The notes under the pieces were generated by a model. The model was not told where the DNA came from and did not search any database. It saw only the letters and a program-made list of their open reading frames with translations. From positions 164,955-228,954 of the forward strand of contig NZ_BAABHK010000018.1 in the NCBI RefSeq assembly GCF_039542055.1: a stretch of DNA of 64,000 nucleotides. Reading direction: 5' to 3'. The stretch's first letter is position 1. Every line of letters starts with the position of its first letter. A program made the translations under genes and the position numbers. Of the stretch, positions 34,778 through 43,465 are shown one piece after another. The stretch is from Actinoallomurus vinaceus. GTDB lineage: Bacteria; Actinomycetota; Actinomycetes; Streptosporangiales; Streptosporangiaceae.

Positions 34778-35710
34778 TCACGAACTCCGTGCCGTCGTGA
34801 TGGGGGTGGTCACGGTCTGCGGGCGCGGTCTGGCCGAGGTCTGGCCGGCCAGCGTGCCGCCGAAGGCGAGGGCCATGCCGAGCAGCTGCAGCGGGGTCAG
34901 GGCCTGACCGAGGGCCGCCCAGCCGATGACGGCCGCGGACAGCGGGCTGAGCAGAGCGAGGAACGACACGGAGGTGGCGGGGAGCCGGGAGATTCCGCGG
35001 AACCACAGCCAGTACGCCGTGGCCGTGCCGACCGCTCCGAGGTAGACGTAGCCGCCGACGGCGCGCCCGTCGAGGGCGGGCGGCGGGCCCTCGATGAGGA
35101 GGGTGACCGGCACGAGCAGCAGCCCGCCGGCGGTGAGCTGCCAGGCGGTGAGGGTGAGCGCGCCGACGCCCTCGGGGCGGCCCCAGCGCTTGGTGAGCAC
35201 CGTGCCCGCGGACATGGACGCGGCCCCGGCGAGCCCGGCGAGCACTCCCACCACGTCGAGCCGCGCGTCGGCGCGCAGGACGACGAGGCCCACCCCGGCC
35301 AGCCCCGTGAAGGCGGCGAGCAGCCTGCGGGCGGCCGGCCGCTCGGCGAGCAGCAGGGCCGCGAAGCCGAGGGCGAAGAGAGGGCCCACCGCGCCGAGCA
35401 CCGCCGCGATGCCGCCGGGCAGCCGGTAGGCGGCCAGGAAGAGCAGGGGAAAGAACGCGCCGATGTTCAGAAGGCCCAGCACCGCCGCTCGCCAGAGCCA
35501 CGCGCCGCGCGGGAGGACCCGGGTGGCGGCGAGCAGTACCAGGCCGGCGGGCAGTGCCCGCATCGCCGCGGTGAACAGTGGCCGGCCGGGCGGCAGGAAC
35601 TCGGTGGTGACCGCGTAGGTCGATCCCCAGGTGAGGGGGGTGAGCGCGGTGAGGGCCAGATCGCGGACGTTCGGCAGGGAGACGCCGCGCCGGGCCGTGA
35701 GGGCGACCAT
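34778..35710 (-). CDS. EamA-family (DMT) transporter
   Basis: 310 residues with ten hydrophobic segments in two EamA halves. The first half carries LTPLTWGSTYAVTTEFLPPG, the usual WG(S)(T/N) signature at the first helix; the second half carries GTATAYWLWFRGISRLPA. Members export amino acids, metabolites or drugs. ATG 35710 follows AAGGAGTG. It is divergent to a MarR regulator with shared palindromic sites in between, the classic arrangement for an exporter repressed by MarR. Confidence 0.88.
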   Translation of the reverse strand: MVALTARRGVSLPNVRDLALTALTPLTWGSTYAVTTEFLPPGRPLFTAAMRALPAGLVLLAATRVLPRGAWLWRAAVLGLLNIGAFFPLLFLAAYRLPGGIAAVLGAVGPLFALGFAALLLAERPAARRLLAAFTGLAGVGLVVLRADARLDVVGVLAGLAGAASMSAGTVLTKRWGRPEGVGALTLTAWQLTAGGLLLVPVTLLIEGPPPALDGRAVGGYVYLGAVGTATAYWLWFRGISRLPATSVSFLALLSPLSAAVIGWAALGQALTPLQLLGMALAFGGTLAGQTSARPRPQTVTTPITTARSS

Positions 35711-35729
35711 GAGATCACTCCTTATTAAG

Positions 35730-35795
35730 AATCTCAACGTTGAAATATCAGCACGACGGTATGCTCAACGTCAAGTAGATGAACGTTGAGATTGT
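35730..35795. promoter_or_regulatory. Putative MarR operators in the EamA/MarR divergent promoter region
   Basis: The palindrome TCTCAACGTTGAAAT (core TCAACGTTGA, 35734-35743) and a second near-copy GATGAACGTTGAGAT (about 35779-35793), with a half-related CTCAACGTCAAG between (35764-35775). The region is AT-rich relative to its surroundings, consistent with both promoters. Confidence 0.6.
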
Positions 35796-35816
35796 TCGCG
35801 TTGAGAGGTGTGCCCG

Positions 35817-36317
35817 ATGGCCGATGCGGTGGACCGGATCCTCGACCAGTGGCGGAGCGAGCGTCCCGACGTCGACGTGTGGCCCATGGGGGTCATCGGC
35901 CGGCTCAACCGGCTGTCGCGGATCCTGGACCGGGAGCTCAAGGAGTTCTTCTCCGGCCACGGCCTCGAACACTGGGAGTTCGACGTCCTGGCCACCCTCC
36001 GCAGGTCCGGCCCCCCGTACGAGCTGACGGCGGGCGCGCTCAACCGGGCCGCCATGGTGACCTCCGGCGCGATCACCAATCGGATCGACCGGCTCTCCGC
36101 CCGGGGCCTCGTCGAACGGGTTCCGGACGAGGAGGACCGGCGGTCCGTACGGGTCCGGCTGACCGACGGCGGCCGGGCGCTGGTCGACGAGGTCGTCGGC
36201 CTCCACGTCGCGAACGAGGTCCGCCTGCTCGGCGCGCTGGCCCCGGACGACCGCGACCGGCTGGCGGATCTGCTCCGCGGCCTGCTCGAGTCCCTGGGCG
36301 ACACTTCCATCGATTAG
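35817..36317 (+). CDS. MarR family transcriptional regulator
   Basis: 166 residues. The winged HTH is clear: HWEFDVLATLRRSGPPYELT, GALNRAAMVTSGAITNRIDR, and the wing with the diagnostic VERVPDEEDRRSVRVRLTDG (DxRx motif). It probably represses itself and the divergent EamA exporter, releasing on ligand binding. ATG 35817 (GAGAGG, eight bases) is preferred to GTG 35808. Confidence 0.92.
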   Translation: MADAVDRILDQWRSERPDVDVWPMGVIGRLNRLSRILDRELKEFFSGHGLEHWEFDVLATLRRSGPPYELTAGALNRAAMVTSGAITNRIDRLSARGLVERVPDEEDRRSVRVRLTDGGRALVDEVVGLHVANEVRLLGALAPDDRDRLADLLRGLLESLGDTSID

Positions 36318-36433
36318 GACACGTCCGGAAACCCCGGCCGCTACGGTAAAGAACCGGTAAATCGGCACCCGGCCGCCGTGACGCGCCGATCGAGCGTTCT
36401 GTCCGGGCCGGGAGACGTTTCCAAGGGGGATCA

Positions 36434-37000
36434 GTGAGAGTCATCCGCAGAAGCGCCTCGGCCGTCGCCCTCGCCGGGGTCCTCATGGCCGGGCTGTCCG
36501 GCTGCTTCGGGGATGACGAGAGCGGCGGATCCAAGGCGCAGGGCGGCACCGGAACGACGGCGGCCAAGGGCGGCGTGACGGTCGCGAAGGCCGACAAACC
36601 GATCGCGCAGGCGACGTTCCCCTCTCCGATCGCGGCGGGGGCCACCGTGGACCTCGCGATCCTCGGTCTGAAGGTCGACGGCAGGCTCGCCGATCTCACG
36701 ATCTCGATGACCCCGCACGTGCGCGCCGCCGGCTCCGCCCAGCGGCTGACGCCCTACCTCCTCAACGGCGGCACCTCGCTCGGCGTCTTCCTGATCGACA
36801 CCGTGAACCTCAAGCGCTACCTGGTCGTCAAGGACAGCTCCGGCAAGGACCTGCAGACGGACTACGTCACGACGAACCTCGCCAACGACCAGCCGGGCCA
36901 GCTGAGCTTCACGTTCGCCGCGCCACCGAAGGGCGTGGACCGGATCGACGTGCAGATCGGCAACTGGCCGACCTTCCACAACGTGCCGATCGAGCGGTGA
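36434..37000 (+). CDS. Putative lipoprotein, partner of OmpA-like protein
   Basis: 188 residues. Signal SAVALAGVLMAGLSGC gives a lipobox LSGC with Cys near residue 24, followed by a Gly/Lys linker and a beta-rich domain (DLAILGLKVDGRLADLTISM, YLVVKDSSGKDLQTDYV). No named family. GTG 36434 follows AAGGGGGA. Its TGA overlaps the GTG of the OmpA-like gene by four bases (GTGA), so the two are translationally coupled and likely act together on the cell surface. Confidence 0.75.
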   Translation: MRVIRRSASAVALAGVLMAGLSGCFGDDESGGSKAQGGTGTTAAKGGVTVAKADKPIAQATFPSPIAAGATVDLAILGLKVDGRLADLTISMTPHVRAAGSAQRLTPYLLNGGTSLGVFLIDTVNLKRYLVVKDSSGKDLQTDYVTTNLANDQPGQLSFTFAAPPKGVDRIDVQIGNWPTFHNVPIER

Positions 37001-37539
37001 CCGGGATGCGGCGCGGTTCCCTCTTCGCAGGCGCGGCGCTCGCGCTGTTCCTGCCCGCCGCGGCGAGCGCCGGCGACGTTCCCGACGCGAACCTCCGGCA
37101 GTCCGTCCAGTCCATCTCCGTGGCGGACGGCGTACGCGACATCGACCTCGGGCACGCGGTGATCCCGCTGGAGGAGAAGGACACGTCCGGCGGGGAGGTC
37201 ACCGTACGGATCAACGCGGACGTCCTGTTCGACTTCGGCAAGGCCACGCTGACCGACGTCGCGCGGCGCAGGATCGCCGAGATCGCGAAACAGATCCACG
37301 GGCCGGTGCGCGTCGCCGGGTTCACCGACGCCATCGGCTCCCCCGCGCACAACCGCACGCTCTCGAAGCAACGGGCCGAGGCCGTGCGCGCCGAGCTCGC
37401 CCGGCACGTGAAGGTGACGATCACCGCGGTCGGCTACGGCGAGGCGCGGCCGGTCGCTCCGAACCGGACGCCGGACGGCAAGGACGACCCCGTGGGCCGC
37501 GCCAAGAACCGCCGCGTGGAGATCTCCTACAAGCAGTAG
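36997..37539 (+). CDS. Secreted OmpA-family (peptidoglycan-binding) protein
   Basis: 180 residues. N-terminal signal (GSLFAGAALALFLPAAASAG). The C-terminal OmpA/MotB domain is well preserved: VLFDFGKATLTDVARRRI, VAGFTDAIGSPAHNRTLSKQ, RAEAVRAEL, GEARPVAPNRTPDGKDDP and NRRVEI. The domain binds diaminopimelate in the wall, so this may tether the lipoprotein partner to peptidoglycan. GTG 36997 overlaps the preceding stop; an ATG nine bases later is an alternative. It ends one base before the convergent lipoprotein stop. Confidence 0.87.
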   Translation: MTGMRRGSLFAGAALALFLPAAASAGDVPDANLRQSVQSISVADGVRDIDLGHAVIPLEEKDTSGGEVTVRINADVLFDFGKATLTDVARRRIAEIAKQIHGPVRVAGFTDAIGSPAHNRTLSKQRAEAVRAELARHVKVTITAVGYGEARPVAPNRTPDGKDDPVGRAKNRRVEISYKQ

Positions 37540-37540
37540 G

Positions 37541-37981
37541 TCAGGTCGTGTCGAAGCAGCCGTCGAACTCCCACAGCGGGTTGGTCACGGTCGCGCCGTC
37601 CGCCGCGACGATCATCTGCTGGCCGTTCAGGTCCGCCGGGCCGTCGCCGTCCGCGGAGTAACAGCCGTTCGTCTGGACGTGCAGCTGGTACGACGCGGTC
37701 TCCGGAACGGCCGGTCCGACGTTGAACCAGGTCACCGTGCAGGTCCAGTCGTTGCCCGCGCCCTGGTCCGGGGTGGTCGGCCCGCCCTTGGCGCAGGCCG
37801 CCTTCGCGTGCATCGACGCCGTCGTGACCGTACGGCCCCGCAGGGACTGCTGGAGCACGTAGAGGTTGGCGAACGTCGGCGCGACGGCGATGTTCAGCCG
37901 GTCACGGGTGATGCCGGACGATCCGCAGCCGGTGGTCGCCAGCAGGACGGCCGCGAGCGCGGCGTTCGTTGCCCATCGCAT
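37541..37981 (-). CDS. Putative lipoprotein at the end of an ABC exporter operon
   Basis: 146 residues. Lipobox ATTGC near residue 18. The mature domain has four cysteines (AACAKGG, WTCTVTWFNVG, NGCYSADGDG, DGCFDTT) and no recognised family. ATG 37981 follows GAGGGCTGAG and lies four bases after the permease stop, so it is the third gene of the operon ATPase-permease-lipoprotein. Confidence 0.72.
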   Translation of the reverse strand: MRWATNAALAAVLLATTGCGSSGITRDRLNIAVAPTFANLYVLQQSLRGRTVTTASMHAKAACAKGGPTTPDQGAGNDWTCTVTWFNVGPAVPETASYQLHVQTNGCYSADGDGPADLNGQQMIVAADGATVTNPLWEFDGCFDTT

Positions 37982-37985
37982 GGTC

Positions 37986-38843
37986 TCAGCCCTCGGTGAT
38001 GTCACGGCGGCGCAGCAGCGCGTGCGCGCCGACGACGCAGACGACGAAGTACACGGCGCTGACGACGACTCCCTGCGCCAGCGGCCCGGCGAACGACGGC
38101 TCGGTGAACAGGCCGTGCCAGGCCCCGAACGCCGTGGTGGGCAGCAGCATCCGGACGGCCTCCGGGGCGTTGACCAGCGACGCCAGCTGCAGCGCCAGGC
38201 CGACGACGACCGGGCCGCCGATGCCGGCCGCGCTGTTCCGGCTCGCGACCGACAGCAGCAGCCCGAAGGCGGTGAACGCCAGGACGGGCGGCAGCACCGT
38301 CGCCCAGGCGGTCAGCACCAGGGCCGTGCAGTGCCCCGGCTGCAGGAGCGTGCCGGACAGCCCGATCAGCGGCTGCCGACCCACCAGCAGCACCCCCGCG
38401 GCCAGGCTCGACAGCGCCACGAGCACGGTCATCGCCACCGCGTACGTCATGGCGGCGAGCGCCTTTCCGGTGAAGATCTGCGAACGGCTGCGGGACCTGG
38501 TCAGGATGGTCTTCCAGGTGCCGTACCGGTCCTCGCAGGAGAAGATGTCGCCCGCGACGACGCTGGTGAGGGCCGGGAGCGCCCACTGGCCGGCGAAGCC
38601 GAGCACGACGAGCGGGATCGCGAAGCCGGAGTCGTGCACCCACCGGCCGAAAAGGGTGTCCTGCGGGGTGTTGCTCTGGACGTTCAGCGCCGACACGAAC
38701 AGGAACGGCGCCAGCAGGCACACGACCGCCGCGGCCTGGACCTTCAGCTGCCGGACGAGCTTGGCGAGCTCGCACCGGTAGACGACCCACGATCCACCGC
38801 GCGCGGCCGTACGGGGCTCGGGGGGTGCCGCGACCGCCGTCAT
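37986..38843 (-). CDS. ABC-2 type transporter permease
   Basis: 285 residues with six hydrophobic segments (AAAVVCLLAPFLFVSALNV, LVVLGFAGQWALPALTSVV, AMTYAVAMTVLVALSSLAAG and others). An internal DRYGTWKTILTRSRSRSQ segment is typical of ABC-2 permeases next to the coupling helix. ATG 38843 overlaps the ATPase stop (ATGA), supporting a translationally coupled exporter. Substrate unknown. Confidence 0.85.
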   Translation of the reverse strand: MTAVAAPPEPRTAARGGSWVVYRCELAKLVRQLKVQAAAVVCLLAPFLFVSALNVQSNTPQDTLFGRWVHDSGFAIPLVVLGFAGQWALPALTSVVAGDIFSCEDRYGTWKTILTRSRSRSQIFTGKALAAMTYAVAMTVLVALSSLAAGVLLVGRQPLIGLSGTLLQPGHCTALVLTAWATVLPPVLAFTAFGLLLSVASRNSAAGIGGPVVVGLALQLASLVNAPEAVRMLLPTTAFGAWHGLFTEPSFAGPLAQGVVVSAVYFVVCVVGAHALLRRRDITEG

Positions 38844-39808
38844 CGGGTCGCCTCCTGGGGGACGCTTGCGGCCGGTTCGGCCGACTCTTCGGGTTCGTCC
38901 TCGGTGAGCGCGAAGAACAGGGCCTCGAGCGGGGAGGACTCCAGGTCGAGGCGGCGTACGGCGACGTCGGCCCGGCCGAGCGCGATGACGTATCCGTCGA
39001 GGTTGTCGCGCTGGGCGTGCACGAGCAGTTCGTCGCCCGCGACGGCGGCGGCGATCCCCGGCGCGTCGCGGGCGACCTCCAGCGCCCGCTCGTCGTCGCT
39101 CGTCGCGAGCCGGAACGCCGGGTCCGGGGCGCGCTGCCGGAGGGTGCCCATCGACCCGTCGAAGACCACCCCGCCCCTGCGCATGATCGTCACGTTGTCG
39201 CAGAGCTCCTCGACCTCGGCCATGTCGTGGCTGCTCAGCAGCACGGTGGTCCCGTCGTGGGCGAGCCTGGCGACGAGGGCGCGCATATCGCGCATCCCGG
39301 CCGGGTCCAGGCCGCTCGCCGGCTCGTCGAGGATCAGCAGGCGGGGGTCGCGCAGGAGCGCCGCCGCGATGCCGAGCCGCTGGCGCATGCCGACCGAGTA
39401 GCCGCCGACCTTCGCGCCGGCCTGCTCGCGCAGGTCGACGAGGTCGAGGGCCTCGTCGATCCGGCTCGCGGCGGCGCCGCCGTCGAGCTCGGCCAGCAGC
39501 GCCAGATTGCGGCGGCCGGAAAGGTAGGGGTAAAAGCGCGGGCTCTCGACGAATCCGGCGACCCCGTCGAGCATGCACGCGCCGAATTCGTCCCGGGTGC
39601 GGCCCAAGATGCGGATGGTGCCCGCGTCGGGCCGTACCAGGCCCATGAGCATGGTGAGCAGCGTCGTCTTTCCGGCGCCATTGGGCCCGAGCATTCCATG
39701 GACCCGGCCGGGGCCGACCACGAGGCCGACCCCGGCAACGGCCACCGTCTCCTCGAAGCGCTTGGTCAGGCCGAGCGCCTCGATCGCCGGTGAGAAGGAT
39801 TGATCCAT
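38840..39808 (-). CDS. ABC transporter ATP-binding protein (ABC-2 exporter type)
   Basis: 322 residues. Walker A GPNGAGKTT near residue 42, signature YSVGMRQR (a common variant of LSGGQ), Walker B LLILDEP followed by ASGLDPAG, and the H-loop SSHDMAEVEE. The extra ~100 residue C-terminal region is usual for DrrA/BcrA-type exporters. It heads an operon with a permease and lipoprotein and lies 17 bases downstream of the phosphoesterase-family gene's stop, which is transcribed in the same direction. Confidence 0.92.
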   Translation of the reverse strand: MDQSFSPAIEALGLTKRFEETVAVAGVGLVVGPGRVHGMLGPNGAGKTTLLTMLMGLVRPDAGTIRILGRTRDEFGACMLDGVAGFVESPRFYPYLSGRRNLALLAELDGGAAASRIDEALDLVDLREQAGAKVGGYSVGMRQRLGIAAALLRDPRLLILDEPASGLDPAGMRDMRALVARLAHDGTTVLLSSHDMAEVEELCDNVTIMRRGGVVFDGSMGTLRQRAPDPAFRLATSDDERALEVARDAPGIAAAVAGDELLVHAQRDNLDGYVIALGRADVAVRRLDLESSPLEALFFALTEDEPEESAEPAASVPQEATR

Positions 39809-39825
39809 CTGTTTATCGATACCTG

Positions 39826-42594
39826 TCAGTTCGCCTTGTGGGGCACCTGGGCGCGGCTTGACGGAATGTCATTGTCCACGCCGCCCGTCACCGTCGTCTG
39901 CGGGAACTTCTTGAGCACCTCTTCCGGAGTCATCACCTTGGAATCGCCCGGGTACGGCCGCTTCCAGCCGGTCGTGGCGTACCACGTGAGCCGGTTGAAC
40001 GGAGCGAACGCCAGCTGGTCCTCGGACTTGAAGTTCTGCTTCTCGGACCAGGCGAGCCAGGCCTTCTGCATCGGGTCCGTGGCCTGCGCCGCCGTCCCGT
40101 TCATCGTGTCGAGCGGGATCTGGTTCGGCAGCGCGGTGTACGGGGTGAAGTCGGGCCGGTCGGTGAACGCCCCGTACATCGGCTCGGCCGCCATGTCGAG
40201 CTGGTTCATCGGCGGAAGGCCGAGGATCTGCTCGATCGTGCGGACGACGTTGAGCTGGCTGTAGTAGGTGTGGTCGACCGCGCCGCGCTTGGCGTACGGG
40301 CTGGCGATCAGCGTGACGTTGCGGTGGCCGTCGACGTGGTCGATGCCGTTCTGGGAGTCGTCCTCGACGACGAAGACCGCGCTGTCCTTCCAGTACTTCG
40401 AGTGCGAGATCGCGTCGATGATGCGGCCCGTCGCCAGGTCGTTGTCGGCGACCATCGCCGACGGCGTCGGGTAGCCCTTGTTCAGGCCGTTGGTGTGGTC
40501 GTCCATCACCCACAGCATGTTGAGCGCGGGTAGCTTCCCGTTCTTCTCGTACTGCTGAAGGTCCCGCGTGAACAGGTCCGCGCGGTACTGGTCGGGGATG
40601 TTCGTCTGGAAGTTCGGGAAGTCCCGCGACAGGACCTTGTCGAGCGAGGGCACGTCGGCCGTGGTCTGGCAGTAGCCGACCGGCACGTGCGGGGTGCCCG
40701 TCGCCTTGCCCTCGAGAATCTGGGAGTCCTTGTACCAGTCCGCCCACGTGCCGGGGCAGACCGCTCCGCCCGGGGCGTTCCAGAACTCGGCGTACTCGCC
40801 CCAGACGTGCGCGGTCAGGCCGTGCGCCTGGGCGTTGTCCCACAGGAACCCGGACTTGGGGTAGACCATCGCGTCTGGCTGGCCGTAGTCGCGGATGTAG
40901 TTGGCGTAGGACCGCTCGAGGTAGTCGTTGACGAAGCCGGCGTCCAGCCAGGTGTGACCGACGGCGGAGTTGGTGCCGTCGGAGTACAGGTTGTCGATCA
41001 GCGGGAACTGCTGGGCGAGCGCGTGGATGTTCGGCGTGGTCTTCTGGCCGAACTGCGCGTACGCCGGGTTGCCGTTGCCGCGCGGGTCGTCGCCGAGGAC
41101 CTGGTCGTACGTCCGGTTCTCCTTCACGATCATGAACACGTGCTTGATCTTCGAAGGGTCGCCGACGCGGAGCGGGAGAGCAGTCGGCCGGGTGCGCCGG
41201 GAACCCTTCTGGTTCCGGGCCCGCAGGCCGAGCCACTGGTTGTTCCGGAAGACCTGAGCGGTGTACTTGGCGATCTGCGCCCGGGTCGGCCGGTCGACGA
41301 GACCGACGGTGCCGACGTCGGCGTACACCTGGCGGCCGGTCGCGGGCGTCGTGCCCGGTCCCTCGCTGATGGTCCCGTCCTTGCCGAGCGCACCGACGCC
41401 CGCCTGGTTCGCGACGACGAGCTTGTTCAGCGTGGCGTTCCAGTGGAGCGTTCCCGGGTACCAGGCCGTCGGGATCAGCCCGTCGAAGGCGACCGGCCGG
41501 CGCGCGCCGCGGTACTCGTACACCGCGAGGGCGTTGTTCCGGCCGAGGCTGACGACGAGGTGCGACGGGTCGAGGAACTCCAGCGCGTTGGGCGAGCTGC
41601 CGAACGGCTGGCCGGGCAGCGGGTTGACGTTGAACGTCTGGGTGACCCGCTGGGCGGCCGTGTCGATGACGGACACCGTGTCGTCGCTGGAGTTGGTGAC
41701 GAGCACCTCGGTGCCGTGCGCCAGCATGCTGCTCGGGTCCAGGCCCAGCCGGTACGTCTTGACGACCTCGTTCGTGGCGAGGTCGACCTCGGAGACGGTG
41801 CCGGTGCTCGCCCGGCCGTCGACCTTGTCGGCGACCACCGGCGAGTCGTAGCTGAGGTTGGTGACGTCGCCGTCGGCCGGCTTACGGCCGCCCTCGTTGC
41901 TGACGAAGGCGTGGTTCCCCACGACGACCACGTCCCGGGGCGCGACGCCGACGGACGTCTGGGCGGTCAGCGTACTCGTGGCGGGGTCGAGTACGCCGAG
42001 CCGGTCCCATCCGTCGAGCACGACCAGGATGTGGCTGCCGTCCGGGGTCCAGGCCAGGTCCGTCGGCAGGGGCTGTGCCGCGGCACCGGTGGCGTCCTTC
42101 GGAACGTTCGCGTCGGCCGGGAGCTTGATGACGCTCGGGCTGCTCAGCGTGCCGTCGGCGGCGACGGCGAACTTCAGGACGTCGCTGCCCTGGGCGGCGT
42201 AGAGGGTGTTGCCGTCCTGGGAGTAGAGCAGGCCGCCGACGCCGACGTTGCCGCTCCCGGTTCCCTTCGGCGGGGTGTACTGCTGCACGACCTTCTGGCC
42301 GACCAGATCGACGACCGTGAACAGGCCCGCACCCGATTTGGTCAGGTCGACGGCGGTCTTGCCGTCCGGGCGTACGGCCAGGTCCATCGGGCGGCCGGAC
42401 TGTTCGATGCTTACGCCTGCGGGGGTGACATATTGGTTGTCGGGGGTGAGTACGGAACCGTCAGCCTGCCGTCCGACCAGGTGGTCGGCCAGCGGTTTGT
42501 TCTGGCTGGTCACGCCCGCGGCGAAAGCCGCCGTGGATGTGGCCAGGGCCATGGCAATGCCGAGTACCGGCATTGACAGGAGCCTTCGGGCCAT
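39826..42594 (-). CDS. Secreted YncE-like beta-propeller / phosphoesterase (alkaline phosphatase-family) fusion
   Basis: 922 residues. Signal peptide (LLSMPVLGIAMALATSTAAF) cut near AFA-AG. The N-terminal ~440 residues are a seven-bladed propeller of YncE/LVIVD type (DLAVRPDGKTAVDLTKSG, DLAWTPDGSHILVVLDGW, VSVIDTAAQRV). The C-terminal ~420 residues are a phosphoesterase (PF04185) with HVFMIVKENRTYDQVLGD (the metal-binding Glu/Asn/Thr start), NLYSDGTNSAVGH, FVVEDDSQNGIDHVDGHRNV. It probably hydrolyses phosphate esters outside the cell. ATG 42594 has AGGAGG six bases upstream. Confidence 0.85.
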   Translation of the reverse strand: MARRLLSMPVLGIAMALATSTAAFAAGVTSQNKPLADHLVGRQADGSVLTPDNQYVTPAGVSIEQSGRPMDLAVRPDGKTAVDLTKSGAGLFTVVDLVGQKVVQQYTPPKGTGSGNVGVGGLLYSQDGNTLYAAQGSDVLKFAVAADGTLSSPSVIKLPADANVPKDATGAAAQPLPTDLAWTPDGSHILVVLDGWDRLGVLDPATSTLTAQTSVGVAPRDVVVVGNHAFVSNEGGRKPADGDVTNLSYDSPVVADKVDGRASTGTVSEVDLATNEVVKTYRLGLDPSSMLAHGTEVLVTNSSDDTVSVIDTAAQRVTQTFNVNPLPGQPFGSSPNALEFLDPSHLVVSLGRNNALAVYEYRGARRPVAFDGLIPTAWYPGTLHWNATLNKLVVANQAGVGALGKDGTISEGPGTTPATGRQVYADVGTVGLVDRPTRAQIAKYTAQVFRNNQWLGLRARNQKGSRRTRPTALPLRVGDPSKIKHVFMIVKENRTYDQVLGDDPRGNGNPAYAQFGQKTTPNIHALAQQFPLIDNLYSDGTNSAVGHTWLDAGFVNDYLERSYANYIRDYGQPDAMVYPKSGFLWDNAQAHGLTAHVWGEYAEFWNAPGGAVCPGTWADWYKDSQILEGKATGTPHVPVGYCQTTADVPSLDKVLSRDFPNFQTNIPDQYRADLFTRDLQQYEKNGKLPALNMLWVMDDHTNGLNKGYPTPSAMVADNDLATGRIIDAISHSKYWKDSAVFVVEDDSQNGIDHVDGHRNVTLIASPYAKRGAVDHTYYSQLNVVRTIEQILGLPPMNQLDMAAEPMYGAFTDRPDFTPYTALPNQIPLDTMNGTAAQATDPMQKAWLAWSEKQNFKSEDQLAFAPFNRLTWYATTGWKRPYPGDSKVMTPEEVLKKFPQTTVTGGVDNDIPSSRAQVPHKAN

Positions 42595-42784
42595 GGATTC
42601 CTCCTGACGCATGGCCTGCCGGGCGGCAGACCAATCCGCCGGAGAAATCTAGACCGGTAACAGCCGTCACGCCTCCCCCGTGAGGTGCAGAACACCTTAA
42701 CTATGGTGGCCGAAATAGGCCTTTAAATCCGGTTTTAAAACGATCACTCGATGTCCGGCGCGTCACCGGCCGTTCATCCGCTGG
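42595..42784 (-). promoter_or_regulatory. AT-rich promoter region of the phosphoesterase gene
   Basis: This 190-bp gap is the most AT-rich stretch nearby (palindrome TTTTAAAA near 42733-42740; AGGTG-TTCTG-CACCT inverted repeat near 42683-42697). It likely holds the promoter of the propeller/phosphoesterase gene. I saw no convincing PHO box (direct GTTCACC repeats). Confidence 0.4.
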
Positions 42785-43261
42785 CTACTTCCGGCGGAAG
42801 ACGTCCTCGATTCCGCCGTTCCACGCGACGGTGAGTGTCCTGGCCCCGGCACCGAGCGCCGCACGGCCGGCGGTCCGGTCACGAGCACCGTTCGCGCACG
42901 TCAGCGCGATGCGCATCGCCGCGTCGACCGTCCCGGTGCAGAAGTACGGGGCGTTCAGCGCCGCCGCGCCACGGAAGAGGTAGAGGGCCACCCGGGTGTT
43001 ACCGCTCCGGGCGACCCACGTGCCGTCGGCCGCGGACTTCCGCTCCGCTCCCGGGTGGACCCCGTTGATCGTCGGAGCGGATCCGGTGCCCTGCGTACGC
43101 CCCGCCGTACGGCCCGGGCCGGTGGCGGCGTGGCCTCCCTGGACGGACGGGGGAACGGCCGTCGGCGTCGCGTCGTGCCCGGAGCCGCCGCAGCCCGCCA
43201 CCGCCACGGCGAGCACCGTCACGGCGAGCGCCGGCGTCACGGTGCCGTGCCGTCCTCGCAT
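42785..43261 (-). CDS. Putative lipoprotein
   Basis: 158 residues. Signal TPALAVTVLAVAVAGC with lipobox VAGC near residue 22, a Thr/Pro/Gly-rich linker, then a small domain with a disulfide-type pair (YFCTGTVDAA, ALTCANGARD). The segment WVARSGNTRVALYLFRGAAA suggests a beta-rich fold; no family recognised. ATG 43261 follows GGGAGGACAGG. The 204-bp gap up to the first propeller gene shows nothing further. Confidence 0.7.
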   Translation of the reverse strand: MRGRHGTVTPALAVTVLAVAVAGCGGSGHDATPTAVPPSVQGGHAATGPGRTAGRTQGTGSAPTINGVHPGAERKSAADGTWVARSGNTRVALYLFRGAAALNAPYFCTGTVDAAMRIALTCANGARDRTAGRAALGAGARTLTVAWNGGIEDVFRRK

Positions 43262-43465
43262 CCTGTCCTCCCGCTGCGCGATTCCGTGCTTCCGACGCAG
43301 AGCCTGCGACCGGCGAGCCCGCGACGAGCCCGGACGTCCCGGCGGTCCCGAGGGCCGAGCCGCCGATGGGGGCACGGGACGGCCGACGGGTCCCGCCGAG
43401 ACGGGGCGTCCGCCGCGAAGGGCCGATGCGGCGCCGGCCGGCGGCCAGCGCCCCATCGACGCGGC

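Noticed and set aside
34632..35501. Long antisense-like frame continuing from the NmrA remnant through the EamA gene
   Set aside because: It is a shadow of the EamA coding strand; only the first ~47 codons have NmrA similarity.
38002..39578. Alternative large frames across the ABC genes
   Set aside because: They are out-of-frame Arg/Pro-rich readings of well-supported ATPase and permease genes.
42613..42784. PHO box upstream of the phosphoesterase gene
   Set aside because: Only single GTTCATC and GTTCTGC fragments; no 11-bp direct repeats.
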